From Cymbidium sinense (Eukaryota > Streptophyta > Magnoliopsida > Asparagales > Orchidaceae): a stretch of DNA of 64,000 nucleotides. A program made the translations under genes and the position numbers. The stretch lies in assembly GCA_021442155.1 (NCBI GenBank), contig CM038220.1, positions 80,776,897-80,840,896 on the forward strand, read 5' to 3'. Of this stretch, positions 23,691-36,189 are shown piece after piece (position 1 is the first letter of the stretch; every line of letters begins with the position of its first letter). The notes beneath the pieces were generated by a model. That model was given only the letters and a program-made list of their open reading frames with translations, searched no databases and had not been told where the DNA came from.

Positions 23691-24060
23691 CTAGGGGATA
23701 TGGAGCACAACTGTCCCCTCTACATCACATTGGATATGGGATCTGCACTTTCTAGGTGTTGGTTGATCCGTGCATTATGAACATTATGAGCTTGAAAACC
23801 CTTATCTATTTGAGGATTGACATCTCTGAACTCTGAGGATATTGGATGATGTTAAGAGGATTCAATGAACAAGGTGAGAGAGCTTTAGGTTCCATAGTGT
23901 TACCTTTGGAAATAGGCGACTAGAAGACTGAAGCAAAGTTCTATATAATTGATTTGAATACATCATTCACTGCTTTTCTTGGTAGGCCTTGGATACACCA
24001 GAATAAGATGATTACATCCTCCCTTCATCAGTGCATCAAGTTCAGAGATGGAATCGAATA
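23691..24060 (+). pseudogene. Retropepsin-like protease of element C
   Basis: Aspartic protease remnant. The active-site region reads LVDPC followed by NIMS around 23760-23795, where A has VLVDLGAS, so the catalytic D-x-G is damaged (Gly to Cys) and a small deletion removes residues. Downstream, GFNEQGERALGSIVLPLEIGD (23860-23920) and FYIIDLNTSFTAFLGRPWIH (23940-24000) are the flap-to-C-terminus segments common to Tat proteases. It would have processed the Gag-Pol polyprotein. Frameshifted. Confidence 0.75.
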
Positions 24061-25235
24061 CTGTGTCAAAGGAGATGAAAAGTCATTTTAGTTAGAGAGA
24101 TCAAGATATATGAAGATGCGACCTACTATCTTCCTCAAAACCAAAATGTCTATTCTCATGAACTAGGTAAAAATTCTAGTACAAAAGAAAAAGAAAATGA
24201 AGAAAAAGAAAGATACAAGTGAGCAAAAAAGGGACACCGAGGAAGAGGTAGACCCGCATGTTACATTCCACCCATAGTTCATCCCACCATACAGACATAT
24301 GGGTGGGATGACTCGACCTCCACTAGGTAGAGGTAGAGGTAGGTACAAAGGCAATTCTAGAGGAGGAAGACCCCTGTTGGCCAACCAATAGGGCTATGTT
24401 CCACTCACATGTGTACTCGCTATTCACATAGACTTGGAATCCATGAGGATGAGTCTCATGTGATTAGCACCCTAGCTAACCCTCTCAGTGGGTCTCATTG
24501 GAGGTGACACTCGAGCTAGACAGTGGCGAAGACACGGCCTCTAAGGAAAGCATGAATGTATTCAAATCAGGATTATGTAAAACCATTGGGCAACAGTTGG
24601 GAACTTTAGCTCTAACCACAGTTTCTTCTCAAAAAGTTAAGCGTTTAGTAGTTAAGGAAGTCCCTAGGTCTTCCATGGATGTCAAGCCAAAGAGATTCTT
24701 ATTGGGATCATCATCCTGAAGTCTAGAAGTAGATGTAGAACTTGAGGATAACTCATATAAATATTTAATGGAATTACCTTTTGATTGGTACTCGTATTGT
24801 GTTCATAATCTTGCAAAGAAAGTTTTGGTTTCTTATACATGGTCCAGGCATAGGTCAGAGTATTTCGAGAAGCTATGGAACAACAAAGGTAGGGATGGAT
24901 AATCAAGACTAGGATTAGGATTTGATATAGTGGGTCCAATCGATGATGATGGTTACTGCTTAGTTATCACCAATCATTTGGAGTCTGATAGGATCTTCTC
25001 AAACCACACTAACTCTTATGAGGAGGTGTGTTTAGAAACTTCAGTTGATCCTGATGATCTTCAAACCAAAGATGCACCTCCTGAATTTGAAGAGGGAATC
25101 CATTCAACTATCGATAAGCTCAAAGAAATTAACCTCTGGATAGAAGAAGATCCACGCCTCACATACATCAGTTCTCTGTTGAACGAAGAAGAAACCAATG
25201 CTTTAGTTAGGCTATTGACTGAGTGTAAAAACTAA
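24061..25235 (+). pseudogene. Protease-to-RT linker of element C
   Basis: Contains a Lys/Glu-rich run (24180-24230), an Arg/Gly-rich run (RGRGRYKGNSRGGRP, 24325-24375), an AIHIDLES segment (24420-24440), and a 101-codon open stretch at 24930-25235 with PPEFEEGIHSTIDKLKEI and SSLLNEEETNALVRLL. Equivalent pieces occur in A (5717-6950) and B (48791-49790). This is the disordered linker of the polyprotein. Confidence 0.65.
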
Positions 25236-26110
25236 TTTGCATGGAGCTATGAAGAAATTCCCAGATTATCTTCTGACATAGTAGTCCACAAACTAGCAAA
25301 AGACCCAAACGCTAACCCTATCAAGCAAGCTCCTAGACGCATGCAATTGTAAATCGAACAATAGGTCATTTTTGAAGTCAAGGAATTGATCGATGATAGT
25401 TTTATCAGGTAAGAAAAATACCCTACCTGGTTAGCCAGTGTCATGCTAGTTAAGAAAAAATGCTAAATTCGCATATGCGTCAATTTTAGGGACTTAAATA
25501 AGCCATGTCCTAAGGATGAATTTCCACTTCATATACCAGAATTAATGGTGGACATCACCTCATCGCATGCAATATTATCCTTAATGGATGGGTCATCTGC
25601 AAACTAAATTAAGATAGCCTCGAGGATGAAAGAAACATTGCTTTTCAACCCCATCAAAATCTATTATAAGGTCATGCCTTTTGGCCTTAAAATGTCGGTG
25701 CTACATACCAATGGGCCATGACTCAGATCTTCAATGAACTCATTCATCATCAAGTTGAATACTATGTTGATGATATAGTAGTCAAAAGCAAAGAAAAGCA
25801 AGTCCATCTCTTTGACTTGAGAGTAGTTTTCTAACGGTTAAGATAATTCAATCTCAAAATGAACCCCCTAAAGTGTGCATTCAGAGTAGCTTCAGGGAAG
25901 TTCCTTGGGTTTGTTGTATGACACGGAATATATAGATGACCTAGAAAGATCAAAGCTATCTTAGAAATTCCACCCCTTAAAAGTCTAACTCAACTGATCT
26001 TTCCAAGGCGTTGGTGTATCTAAGGCTCTTTATCTCTAATCTATCAGAGAGATGCAAGCCATTTGTAGCACTTGTCAAAAAGGATGCTAAGTTAAAGTGG
26101 GATGATAAGT
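25236..26110 (+). pseudogene. Reverse transcriptase of element C
   Basis: RT domain on the plus strand: WSYEEIPRLSSD entry (25240), IRICVNFRDLNKPCPKDEFP (25470-25530), MDGSSAN (25585), FNPIKIYYKVMPFGL (25645-25690), then active-site YVDD at 25763-25774, and the thumb/connection with QLIFPRRW-like and KPFVALVKKDAK segments near 25990-26090. Catalytic Asp residues are kept, but stops lie at 25349 and 25358 (a Gln codon in the family) and elsewhere. It makes cDNA from element RNA in the particle. Confidence 0.88.
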
Positions 26111-26426
26111 GCTAGCATGCTTTTGAAGACATCAAATAGTATTTGGTGAAGCGCTCTAGCAACCCTATCCGGCAAGCCACTTATCCTCTACACTACGCAT
26201 TGGACGATTCTTGGTGCTTTGTTGGCCCAAACCAATGATGAAGGGAAGGAGAATGCTCTCTACTACCTCAATCATCGTCTGATCCCTATTGAAGCAAACT
26301 ACCCACCTATTGAGAAACATTGCCTAGCTTTAATATTTGCATCCCAAAAGCTACGACACAACATGCTTTCTCATAAGGTAAACTTGATTTCAAGAATCAA
26401 TCCACTGCAGTATCTCATGACATGGC
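26111..26426 (+). pseudogene. First RNase H of element C, 5' part
   Basis: Ty3-type RNase H directly after RT. Open from 26219: ALLAQTNDEGKENALYYLNH, then NYPPIEKHCLALIFASQKLR, then ISRINPLQYLMTW, where the reading is cut by the solo LTR at 26427. It resumes at 34232. The domain would degrade RNA in RNA-DNA hybrids. Confidence 0.85.
26422..26426. other. Target site duplication of the solo LTR, left (ATGGC)
   Basis: Matches ATGAC at 34227-34231 with one transition. The left copy plus the sequence after the right one restores a continuous RNase H reading region. Confidence 0.7.
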
Positions 26427-29400
26427 TGTGGTGAAATTTTATTTTTATCTTCACCTAAAATAAATTAAATGAAAACAAAAATAAAATATTCTTTTGTTGG
26501 ACACCACGTAGATCCAAAAATGTTCTTATTAGGATGATCGAGTACAATATTGAGGAATAGTGTACTATCTCAAGAGACAGAAGTCACCATCCTATAATAG
26601 ACCTGATCACCTTAATAAGGACTCCTAAAGATAATGGGTCTTTGAATGTACCAGAGATTCTTCCCTTACTTTACATGGAAAAGTAAAGTAAGGTTTATTT
26701 TAAATTAGGTTCATTAAGTTCCCTATGGAGGCAAGCCCCCATAGTTAATTACATCTTAAGAAATGAGATTCCTTAAGAATACTCTTGATTAAGGTAAATG
26801 ATCATTGTCTCTAAAGATTTCAAAAATAGGACTATTAATCAATTGGTTATTTTTGGAAGATCAAATGGGATTGATCAAAAGGAGGGAGTTATTATTGAAA
26901 CCAAAGGAAGATAAGTAAAAGATGCTCACATTGCTAGGAAGCCTAGTGAGCATCCCAAACTATCCTATGGTTGGGCTTTATATTTTTGAATTTGAAAAGA
27001 ATTATTTGTTTGAGTTATTAGAAATCTAGGACTTATAATTCCATGATACAAGATCATGGAAATACCTAAGAGGTGAGGATTTATGCTTGTAGCCAACAAA
27101 AGGAAACAACGACCTCATATCCTAAATTTAGGGAGCTTTGGTGAGGGCCAAAGCATGACTTAAATCTAAGGAAAAAATGAACATATGGTTTACCTCCACA
27201 AGAGAGGATAAACCACTCGACTGTTGGACTTACAACCACTTGGGGGTGGCAGCCAACTAACTTCTCCTATGATTTTAAATACATGTAGGCAAGTCTTATG
27301 CTTTTTTTGCAAGATAGCTAGGCTATTATTTATTTAGAAAGAAGACTAAGTAGCTAGGACTTACAATTCCATGATACAAGATCATGGAAATACCTAAGAG
27401 GTGAGGATTTATGCTTGTAGCAAAGGAAAGAGCAACCTCATCTCTAGGAGCTTTGGCGAGGGCCAAAGCATGACTTAAATCTAAGGAAAAAATGGTCATA
27501 TGGTTTACCTCCACAAGGGAGAGTAAACCACCCAATTGTTGGACTTACAATCGCCTAGGGGTGGCCACCAACTAACTCCTATTATTTTAAATACATGTAG
27601 GCAAGTCTTATGCTTTTTAATAAGATAGCTAGGAAGTTATTTATTTAGAAAGAAGGCCAAGTCCTTAAACTCACTCCTTAAGAGACTATATCATGTAGGG
27701 TATGAACTCATGACTTAATCTAATGTAAATTTTATTAAGTTTATTTTCATTTTTGAATAATTAATTTGACACAGGCTATGAGATTCATATGCCCAATGCA
27801 TGAGAAATTGGTTATGAGCCAAAATTAGTAAGAAGGAGGTGTGTTTCCACCATGGCTCTCAAAAGTCAAGCCATATTCTCTAGAAAAGGTGGAAGCCCTC
27901 CATAAGGAAGAGTGAAACAAGATGCTTTTCATGCATGATGTGAGACATACAACATCCAGCTAAGGGGTTGCTAAATCTTTTATTTCTTGATTTATATCCT
28001 AGGCTTTAGGTGAGGTTATGAGTTGTTAATTTTAATTTTGAGTTTATTAATTGGATAGAAAACTTATTTTTCCCTAGGAGCCTAATCGCATCCAGGCCAT
28101 TGATCAAAGTAAGAAAGAAACTAGGAAAACATGCCATCTTAATGCACAAGATAAACAAACATCAAATAATTTTATAAAGTTAGCACAAAAGAATAAAAGG
28201 CCTTTGTGGTCGGGCTCCACTGCACAAACTCAAAAATAAATAAGGGTAAGATCTCTACCCTTATACAACCTGGATTACAAATGAATAATTATAATTTAGA
28301 AGGAATTTATGTTATGGCGGTCTTCATTCTTCATTTCTTCATTTCTTCTTTCTTCATGTTTGATTTACTTCTTTCCTTTCTTCCTTTTGACTTGGTTGGA
28401 TTGTGGTCACTCCAAAGGCTTCACATGGTACATAAGATATAGTCTTGTGACCAATGTTCACCTCCACTTCCCATATCATTTATTCCAAATCCTAATTGCA
28501 AAAATTCAATGTAAAATGGGAAAAGTAAATCTAACTAAAACCTGTAAAATAGAGATTGGCTAAACACACCACACATCCCAAGCATGTATATGAATAAATT
28601 GGACTTAGCACCTCGCACATGGGTAACCAAGTCCACCTAGCCTATTTTTGGATTATGCTTAGGGTATAAGCAACCTGCACAGCAAAAAGCATTTATATTT
28701 TTATTACAGCACCCCTTAAGCATAATTCTCTGAGAAGACATGGTTAGACTAAGATCGCCCTACCATTCAGTCTACGCACATACACCCTAACATCCAGTCT
28801 AAAACATTACACCACCAAACAAAATCAAGCATCAAACCATGCATCCCTAAACATAGAAGAAATGACTAGCCTAATGTGTGTGCCATTTTAAAGCTTGTGT
28901 GGTATGTCTTAGCTAGGCTTTAGGGTTGGAATTTTCTAAGTGTGAAAGGGTTCAACTTAGAGGGTGATTTCATTTTAAGTGATTTAGTTGATTTGTCAAT
29001 TTTATTTGGTGATTTGATTTAGTTTGAATTAACCTATACTTAATTACTAAAAGTTGTAAAGAGAAGAAAAGATAAGAAAACTTCTCTTTCATCCCTACCT
29101 TAAGTAATTTCTAAGATAGATTCATTAGTGATTTTTCTTTAGTGAATGTTTTATTATGTATTTTAATTAATCATAAGTTTAGATTTTCTCTAAATAAACC
29201 TATTCAAATAAGAATGTCATTTTTAGGACTAATTAAAGTGAATTACTATCATAAAACACAACCATTTAAAATCTTTCCAACATGTGTATCATGCATATGA
29301 ATGTATCCTAAGCATAGCTATACATACAAATGCAAAGCCTTAGCACACCTTAATGATGAATGCAAAGAGATGTTGTTTAAGAAAATTTGGATATTTCATG

Positions 29401-32400
29401 AATGCATGATTTGGTTAAGTAGCAAAGAGAGGGATTCTTTTATCCATTAATCAAATGCACATTTACATGTATGAAAGACATAAGTGAGTACATCGCCATT
29501 ATTTTCTACACCAGGGGTGTAAGGTGCAAGACCTACTTGGGGATACTTAAAGCCTCGCAACCCCGGGATATCCAGGCTAATATACAACTTTTCTTAAATA
29601 CATGTGCATGTACAAAAGAAAATGAATGGAAGAAGAATAATGTAAAAAGATTTTATTTATTTGTTTTTTTTGTTTGATTTGGTTTATATATGTAGTATGA
29701 AGATCCTTCTTAATTCATGACATGGGAGTGCATAGGAATGAACTTAAGCAAGTGTTATGTTCTTTTCAAATGAACTATACACTTGCTTAATCCTATACAA
29801 ACCCATGTTAAGAGAAGAGAAGAAAACAACATAAAACACATTTCTATACTATAATAACATGCAAGCTTATAAATATTTATAAGTAGCATACTTTCACTTA
29901 TGAGCTTTGATTTATAAGTTTTGAAAATAATTTTTGATTTAGTAGTGATAATAGCATTCATATATTCTTACTTTAGCCAAATCATGCAATTTGACATAAA
30001 GGAAACATTTCATTTTAATTTGATTTTTCAAAAGGTATGAATGCATGAGTTCACATGGCAAACAACATTTAACATACTTGGAAAGAGATAAAGTGATGCA
30101 AGCATGTAATTTCATTCACCCAAATTAATTCGTAAGGACAATCCTATGACATAATATTATTTAAAGTGAATCAAAATTCTTTAAAGAGATTTTTATTTTA
30201 TTTTGAGATTTGAATTTGACTTAGGAAAAGTGAGAAGAGTTTCCTGGTCCTAACCCATTTCCCCATGTGTGAATTGATTTAGTTTAATTTTTAGAACCAT
30301 TAGATTGATTTTATGTTTTGTTTAGGTTAAGGTGTAAATTAAATCCATTAATTAACCCTTACCTAAACCACTTTAACATAATTAACCAACTAATTATGAG
30401 CTAACATATGATATGCAACCACATGGAATTTAAATCAGCAATGCTCCTAAGAAGGAAAGAGGCCTAATGCAATTGGCTCACAATTAATGGTTAATTAAGC
30501 TAAAGGGGTTTAATTAAGTACTTTCATAACCCTTCCTACACATGTGGGTTGGATTTGATTTTCTTAAGCTTACCTTAGGCTTTTGAACACCTAAGGATCT
30601 ACCCAATATTAGGAGAGATTAAGTGATTAAGTTTCTGGATTATTTTTGTTTTTGGGTTTGGTTAATTAAGCTATTTAATAAAATGGTTAAATCATTAATC
30701 AATTTATAAATTAATTAAGTCTTCATTCAAATGAAATAGATTTAAGGGAAAAGATTTGGAAAAGACATCCTAATCTCATTCACTAATTTTATCTACTATT
30801 CTAAGATGATTAACAAGCTTAATTAATGAAGTTTTCATAATTTAATAGGTTAATTAATCATTTAATTGATTAAGGGAGTGATTAGAGATGAAATAACAAT
30901 TACCTAAATTAATAATAAATTCCAAGAAAATCTTAGGAGAGAGGTCATCCCACTAATTAACTCTAGGGAGTTTGAAATTATTTATTGAAGTAATTAACAT
31001 AATTACATTCTCAATAAAATGCAAATTGAATGAATTATACTATTCAAAATTAATCAAAATTAATTTTATATTATTCCCCCTTGACTTATCTTTAAAATGA
31101 AGTTGAGTTTGCATTTTTTTTGGATTTTTTTATATTTAGTTATGAATTTTTAAAGTTTATGTGATTAATAGGTCATTAAGAAGTCCATTTAATTAACTAA
31201 TCCCATCGAAGCCATGGGTTGCATGTAGTGCTTTCCACATGGCATGATTATTTGTTGTTAATCAAATGTTGCATCAGCCGGCGGCCCTACGCGCTTTCTC
31301 CTTGGTCGTCCAATCAAGGATTGGATGATCAAGATTAAACTCATAGCTTCAAAAGGATTAATCTGTGGATCTAGTGTGTTTTAATCAGAACCGTCTATCA
31401 AGAACTCGTGGGATGGATGGTCCATGATTCATCCCTGCACTCGCCTACGGGAGACGAAGATCATCCGTCATCCATGGCTTGATCCGATGTTACTTGAGCT
31501 TGGATTGGGCTAGGATTCAACCCACACCATATGAAGTAAGGAGAACAATATCCAATGGTAGAATTCTATTGGGATTACATTTCCTTCAAAAAAAAGACAA
31601 GAATTTTGAACTTAAGCTCGCTTTTGAGGCATACCTCACCGGAGGCTATCATCAGCTCCCAACCATTGAGGTAGCTTCGTCTAGTGGAGAAAATCCCCGT
31701 GAAGGTTTGAGGGTTCAATTTTCAATGGATCTTCCAATTGATCAAAGCTTGCTTCATTGGCTTGCTTTGGTCTAACTCCCCTTCTTGTGGCTTGGATGCT
31801 TTTGCTTTGGATGAGCTCGACTTAGTGCCTTCATGGTGCTTGCAAGAGGAACTAGACTTTGGTTGGGTATTGAGTAAGTTGGAACTCTCCCTCACCTCCC
31901 CTATTTTTGACTTAGGCAAAACTGAGAATGAGAATTTCAAATGAGCTTAGGAATCCTTAGGGAAGCTTGTTGATGCTTGCCTTCGATCCTCTGAGCTCAG
32001 TCAAATGCAAGGTCAGTGAATTGGAATGGAATGAGGGGGAGTATATCTCCCCCTACTTGAATCGATCAATAAAGTTTATTTTACCATTTTGATCAATTTG
32101 ATGAGATTTAATAGGTTTTTAGGTTGTTAGGAGTGCCATGTGGTTAGGCTTTGGCGAGCAAGGGGAGTGTGGAGGTGCACATGTGCTAAAATGAGTGTGG
32201 GAGGTGATCCATGTGGAGAAATTTGAGTGGGGTAGATAGTTTTTGGCTTTAGGTTGGGTTAGGCTGACCCAAAATGTTTGGGTCATGTGCACCACCCTCC
32301 TTGGTGTCCAAATGGTCCACTAGGAGGGTGCCAAGTGGTCTTGAGTTGGAATATGATCAAATTCCAAGTGAATTTGATTATAGGTTACCCTTTGACCTAG

Positions 32401-34226
32401 GGTGAAATGGTCATTTGGCTTTGATCTTGATTTGGACATATTTGGAATGATTGAAAAATGGGTTGTGCCAATTTCCAATGAATTTGGAGTTTATTTGATA
32501 TGATTTGGCTCATGTTGATCCATTTAGGTCAAAATGGGTCAAGTTGACTAATTGGTCAAATTGGGTCAAACCAATGGTTAGGTTAAGTTCATATGACCAT
32601 TTGAAGTGTTTTAGTATCATTGGTTTGGTTCAATTTGGTTTATATTTGGTTTTAGTTCATTTGAGTTCACTTAGGTCAAATGGGTCGTTGACAATTTGAC
32701 CCATTTGACCCAATTGGTTTGGTCATGGGTTGGTTTAGGCTTGGTTGATCATTTGAAATGTTTTTCAAGCTTTAGTTTCAATAAATTTTAGTTTGATTTG
32801 ATTTATTTGATTTGACCTTTTAGGTCAAGTTGGGTTTAAGGTCAACTAGGCTTGGTTGGGTCTAATTGGCCAATTGAGGTCAAGTTCAACAAGTGATTTA
32901 GAATGAATTTGACATTGTTGTACTCAATTTGGCTTAGATCAAGATTTGACATATTTTAACTTTTTAGGTCAATTTGGGTCAACTTGGGTCAAGTGGCCAA
33001 TTGGGTTAGGTTTGGCTCAAATGATGACTTGGTCATGTTCAATCATTAATCATAACTAGCTTAGATCAATGGTTTCAATCAATTTATCATATGGTGGATT
33101 TAGGCTAGTTTAGGTTCCATTTGGGTTAAGTATTGACTTGGTCGAAGGCTGGGTTTGACTTGGTTTGACCCAATTTGAGAGATTGATCATCCTAAGATGA
33201 TTGTTGCTCATAATGTGAGGCTTAGATGGGCTTAGTTCAAACCAATTTGGCTTGGACTAGAATTTAGCTCAAAAAGGTACTTTAGGTCACTTTGGGTCAA
33301 GTGAGCCTAAGTGGGTTAATTGACTTGGTCAATGCTTGATTCAAGTTTGGTTGAACTCACATATTGACTTATGATTGAAATATAAATCCAATTGCAAGTG
33401 ATTTGGAGTCAAATGGGTTTTGATTCATTTGGAAATTTCAAGTTCAAAGGATGAACAAGAGTTTGATTTGAGTTAGTTTGATTTTGGTTATGGTTATTGA
33501 AGTTCATGTCTATATTTGGTTTATGATTGAAGGATTGATTATTTGGAGAGAAAATCCAAAGGCTTGGAATGATTTGGCGAAGTTCAAGAATTTGAATTGA
33601 AAGGGTATAGGTTGGTTTTAGGTTAGATTTGGGTTTGAGTTTTGAATTTAGTTTTAGTTATTTGAATTTATATTTGTGAATATAAATGAAAATATAAATG
33701 AGTTATGAGAAAATCTCTTGAGTTTGAAGTGATTTGAATTTGATTTGAGCTAAGTCCATAAGATGAAATCAAAGTGATTTAGGAAAGATTTTAGATTTGG
33801 ACTTGAGTTTTGGATTTGGTTTTGGTTACTTAAATTTATATTTCATTTATATTTGTGAATATAAATGAGAATATACATGGGTTATGAGAAAGTATTTTGA
33901 GTTTGAATTGATTTGGATTTTTGGAATTGATTTGAATGATTTGAGAAAAGTCATTTAAGTTGGAATTTGATTTGAATTTGGAGTTGGTTTGGATTTGAAG
34001 TTTGATTTGTAAGAAGAAAGTGAAGATTGGGTTTAAGCTGTAGGCAAGTTTTCCTAACACCCCTAAGGCATAACCTATTCTTTGGCTAACTCTTCTAAGT
34101 CTCAAGGTTAGGTTAAGTGTTCACCTAATCACTAGAAATGTCTTAAGACTAAGGAAATCCTAATGTCAAGAGGAGTCTTATGTCTAAGATGGAGAAGTTG
34201 AGAGCTCACCAAAAGTGAGGTCAACA
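26427..34226 (-). repeat. Solo LTR of the same family, nested and inverted (7.8 kb)
   Basis: Reverse complement of the C-type LTR from end to end: starts TGTGGTG on the plus strand (LTR end CACCACA) and stops at TCAACA (LTR start TGTTGA). No internal element sequence is attached, so it is a solo LTR left by recombination between two LTRs. It shares with the other two the 182-bp duplication, the TTGACC cluster (32490-33350), the TATA-like box (28690-28697) and the hairpin (28600-28640). By eye it is further from both C LTRs than they are from each other. The 98-codon open stretch at 31479-31775 is not conserved and is not called a gene. Confidence 0.85.
27028..27690. repeat. ~329-bp tandem duplication in the solo LTR
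   Basis: Blocks beginning 'ggacttataattccatga' at 27028 and 'ggacttacaattccatga' at 27357 are near copies and include 'ggtttacctccacaag' in both. The C LTRs have a single block here (about 17160-17370 and 45190-45440, inverse sense), so the duplication is private to this copy. Confidence 0.8.
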
Positions 34227-34231
34227 ATGAC
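34227..34231. other. Target site duplication of the solo LTR, right (ATGAC)
   Basis: Partner of 26422-26426. Confidence 0.7.
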
Positions 34232-34408
34232 CGAATTATCGCATGCACGTTGGTCCATGATTCTCTAGCTTGATATTACATTTGTACCTCTCGGCGTGAA
34301 AGGACATGCCTGGATTTCTAGCAACATACCCACTTCCGACTGGCTAGTGATGATCTCCTAGATGAACAAATCATGAATTTAGGGGAAGTTGGTAATCACC
34401 GCTAGGAG
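34232..34408 (+). pseudogene. First RNase H of element C, 3' part, and linker
   Basis: Resumption after the solo LTR: a WSMIL, stop, LDITFVPLGVKGHAW reading at 34250-34318, the conserved end of Ty3-type RNase H in this lineage. The stop (TAG) stands where a Gln is usual. The linker to the archaeal-type RNase H follows. Confidence 0.75.
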
Positions 34409-34900
34409 ATGTATTTTGATGGTGTGGCTTCCTTTCAAGTAGGAGAAGAACCACGATCTACTCTTCTAGGAAAGGTAGGTGTAGGAATCATCCTTTTAAC
34501 TCTAGACTGTGATGTGATGAGATTCTCATACTATCTCTCCAATCCATGCACCAACAATAAAGCCGAGTATGAGGCTTTGATTGTCGGTCTAGAGTTAGCT
34601 ATTACAGTGTGTCTCAAAAGCATCAATATCTACGGGGATTCTCAGTTGGTCATCAACCAGATTGCTGGGTTTTATAAGGTACTAAAACCAAAGCTTCGTC
34701 ACTACCATGAGTATTCCATGAAGCTATTAGCCCAAATCCCTGAGGTCATCATCTACAAGGTTCCTTGAGGAGACAACACAATAGCAGATACTTTGGCTAA
34801 ACTTGTTAAAGAATTGGCATGTCTAGAAGATAAGTCCATTTCAATAAGGGTCCAGAATAGACAAGTCCTATCTCTTATTGACGCTGAACTCGTCGAGAGA
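34409..34900 (+). pseudogene. Archaeal-type RNase H (aRH) of element C
   Basis: 119 open codons from MYFDGVAS (34409), with GVGIILLTLD, NNKAEYEALIVGLELA (34551-34600) and GDSQLVINQ (34636-34665), broken by TGA at 34766 before ADTLAKLVKELAC (34795-34825). The Asp, Glu and Asp catalytic residues (DG, AEYEA, GDSQ) and the final ADTLAK Asp are all visible. A second RNase H of this type is specific to Tat-lineage elements among plant gypsy elements. Confidence 0.88.
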
Positions 34901-36189
34901 CTTTCTCATGAAGGGGAGGTTGCCATTGTTGAAAAGTAAGAGGAACTAGATTGTGGGCAACCATTCACAGATTACTTGACTAGAGACAAACTACCTCAAG
35001 AGAAATCATAAGCCCATCAGATGAAGCAGAGCTCTTCTATGCTCTTGGATGGCACTATGATCATCTTTGATTAAATGTGGTTATGTAATTTAGACAAACA
35101 CGAAGCCCATAAGATCATGATTGAGGTACATTCAGGTCTATGCGGAGCGCATCAATCTGGTCTAAAGATGAAAGCAAAGATCAAGAGACTAGGATATTAT
35201 TGGTTGTCGATGATTACAAACTGCATGGATGTAGCTAGGAGTTGCCACCAATGTCAGGTACACGGTGTGGTCCTATATCAACCACCCAACATTCTACATC
35301 CTACATTGGCCTCATGGCCATTTGAGTGTTGAGGTATTGACATTGTGGGTCAGATTGATCCTTCTTCTTCCAAGAGTCATCAGTTCATCCTAGCTGCCAC
35401 CAACTACTTTTCCAAGTGGGCGAAGGCAATCCCACTCAGAGATGTCACAACTCAGCATGTACTCCAGTTTTTCATGAACCATATCATATATAGGTTCGGG
35501 GTGCCTCGATAAATTATATCTGATAATGGTACTGCATTCAAAAGCACTAAGATCAACAGCTTTGCCAAGAGACACGATATAGATTGGAGATACTCCACTA
35601 TCTACTATCCCAGGGTGAATGGCCTAGCAGAAGCATTCAATAAAACTCTCATCCGGATACTAAAGAAAACACTTGACGACAATAAATGATAGTGACATGA
35701 GCAGCTAGTTGAAGCCTTGTGGGCATACCACACACATACAAAACTCCAACTCAATCTACTCCATTCTCCTTAGTATATGGATCCAAAGCCGTTCTACCAT
35801 TAGAAGTTTAGCTCCCATCATTAATAATAACAATGGGTAGTAAAATCACTACACAGTAGAATGCCAAGTTACTGTTAGAAGAGCTAGAAGGTTTGGAGGA
35901 GAGACACCTACAGATGTGCTAAAACCTCGAGTTATATAAAGCCAAGATGATTCAAGCTCACAATAAGCTGGTCTGCCCTAGAGCTTTTCAAGTAGGGGAG
36001 CTTGTTTTAGTTCTAAGGAGACCAACTTTTTCCCATCGAAAGATGGGAGCTAAGTTTGAACCCACTTGGGAAGGCCCTTTTATCAAAGAGAAGGCCTACC
36101 AAGGAGGATCTTATTAACTTAATGATTGTAGAGTGGAACACCTGATGCTTCCAATTAATGGGCTTTATTTGAGGAAATACTACCCATAA
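34901..36189 (+). pseudogene. Integrase of element C
   Basis: HHCC zinc module (VHSGLCGAHQSG at about 35130, CHQCQ at about 35250). The catalytic triad is complete: Asp in GIDIVG (35339-35341), Asp in SDNGT (35522-35524), Glu in GLAEAFNKT (35630-35632), with 35 residues between the second and third. The C-terminal FEPTWEGPF domain is near 36060, ending YLRKYYP and TAA (36187-36189). No chromodomain. Stops: TGA at 35330-35332 for Trp, and three in a row at 35687-35695 where B reads Arg-Gln-Trp. Inactive as a gene, though its catalytic residues are the best kept of the three copies. Confidence 0.88.

Noticed and set aside
24163..24384. Minus-strand open frame with a Phe-rich end
   Set aside because: Antisense of the Lys/Glu- and Arg/Gly-rich linker of element C.
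28206..28563. Overlapping hydrophobic open frames resembling a small membrane protein
   Set aside because: Located inside the solo LTR, low complexity (F/L/S from TTC/CTT runs), not conserved in the C LTRs.
31479..31775. 98-codon open frame within the solo LTR
   Set aside because: Not open in the two other LTR copies and without any recognisable motif.
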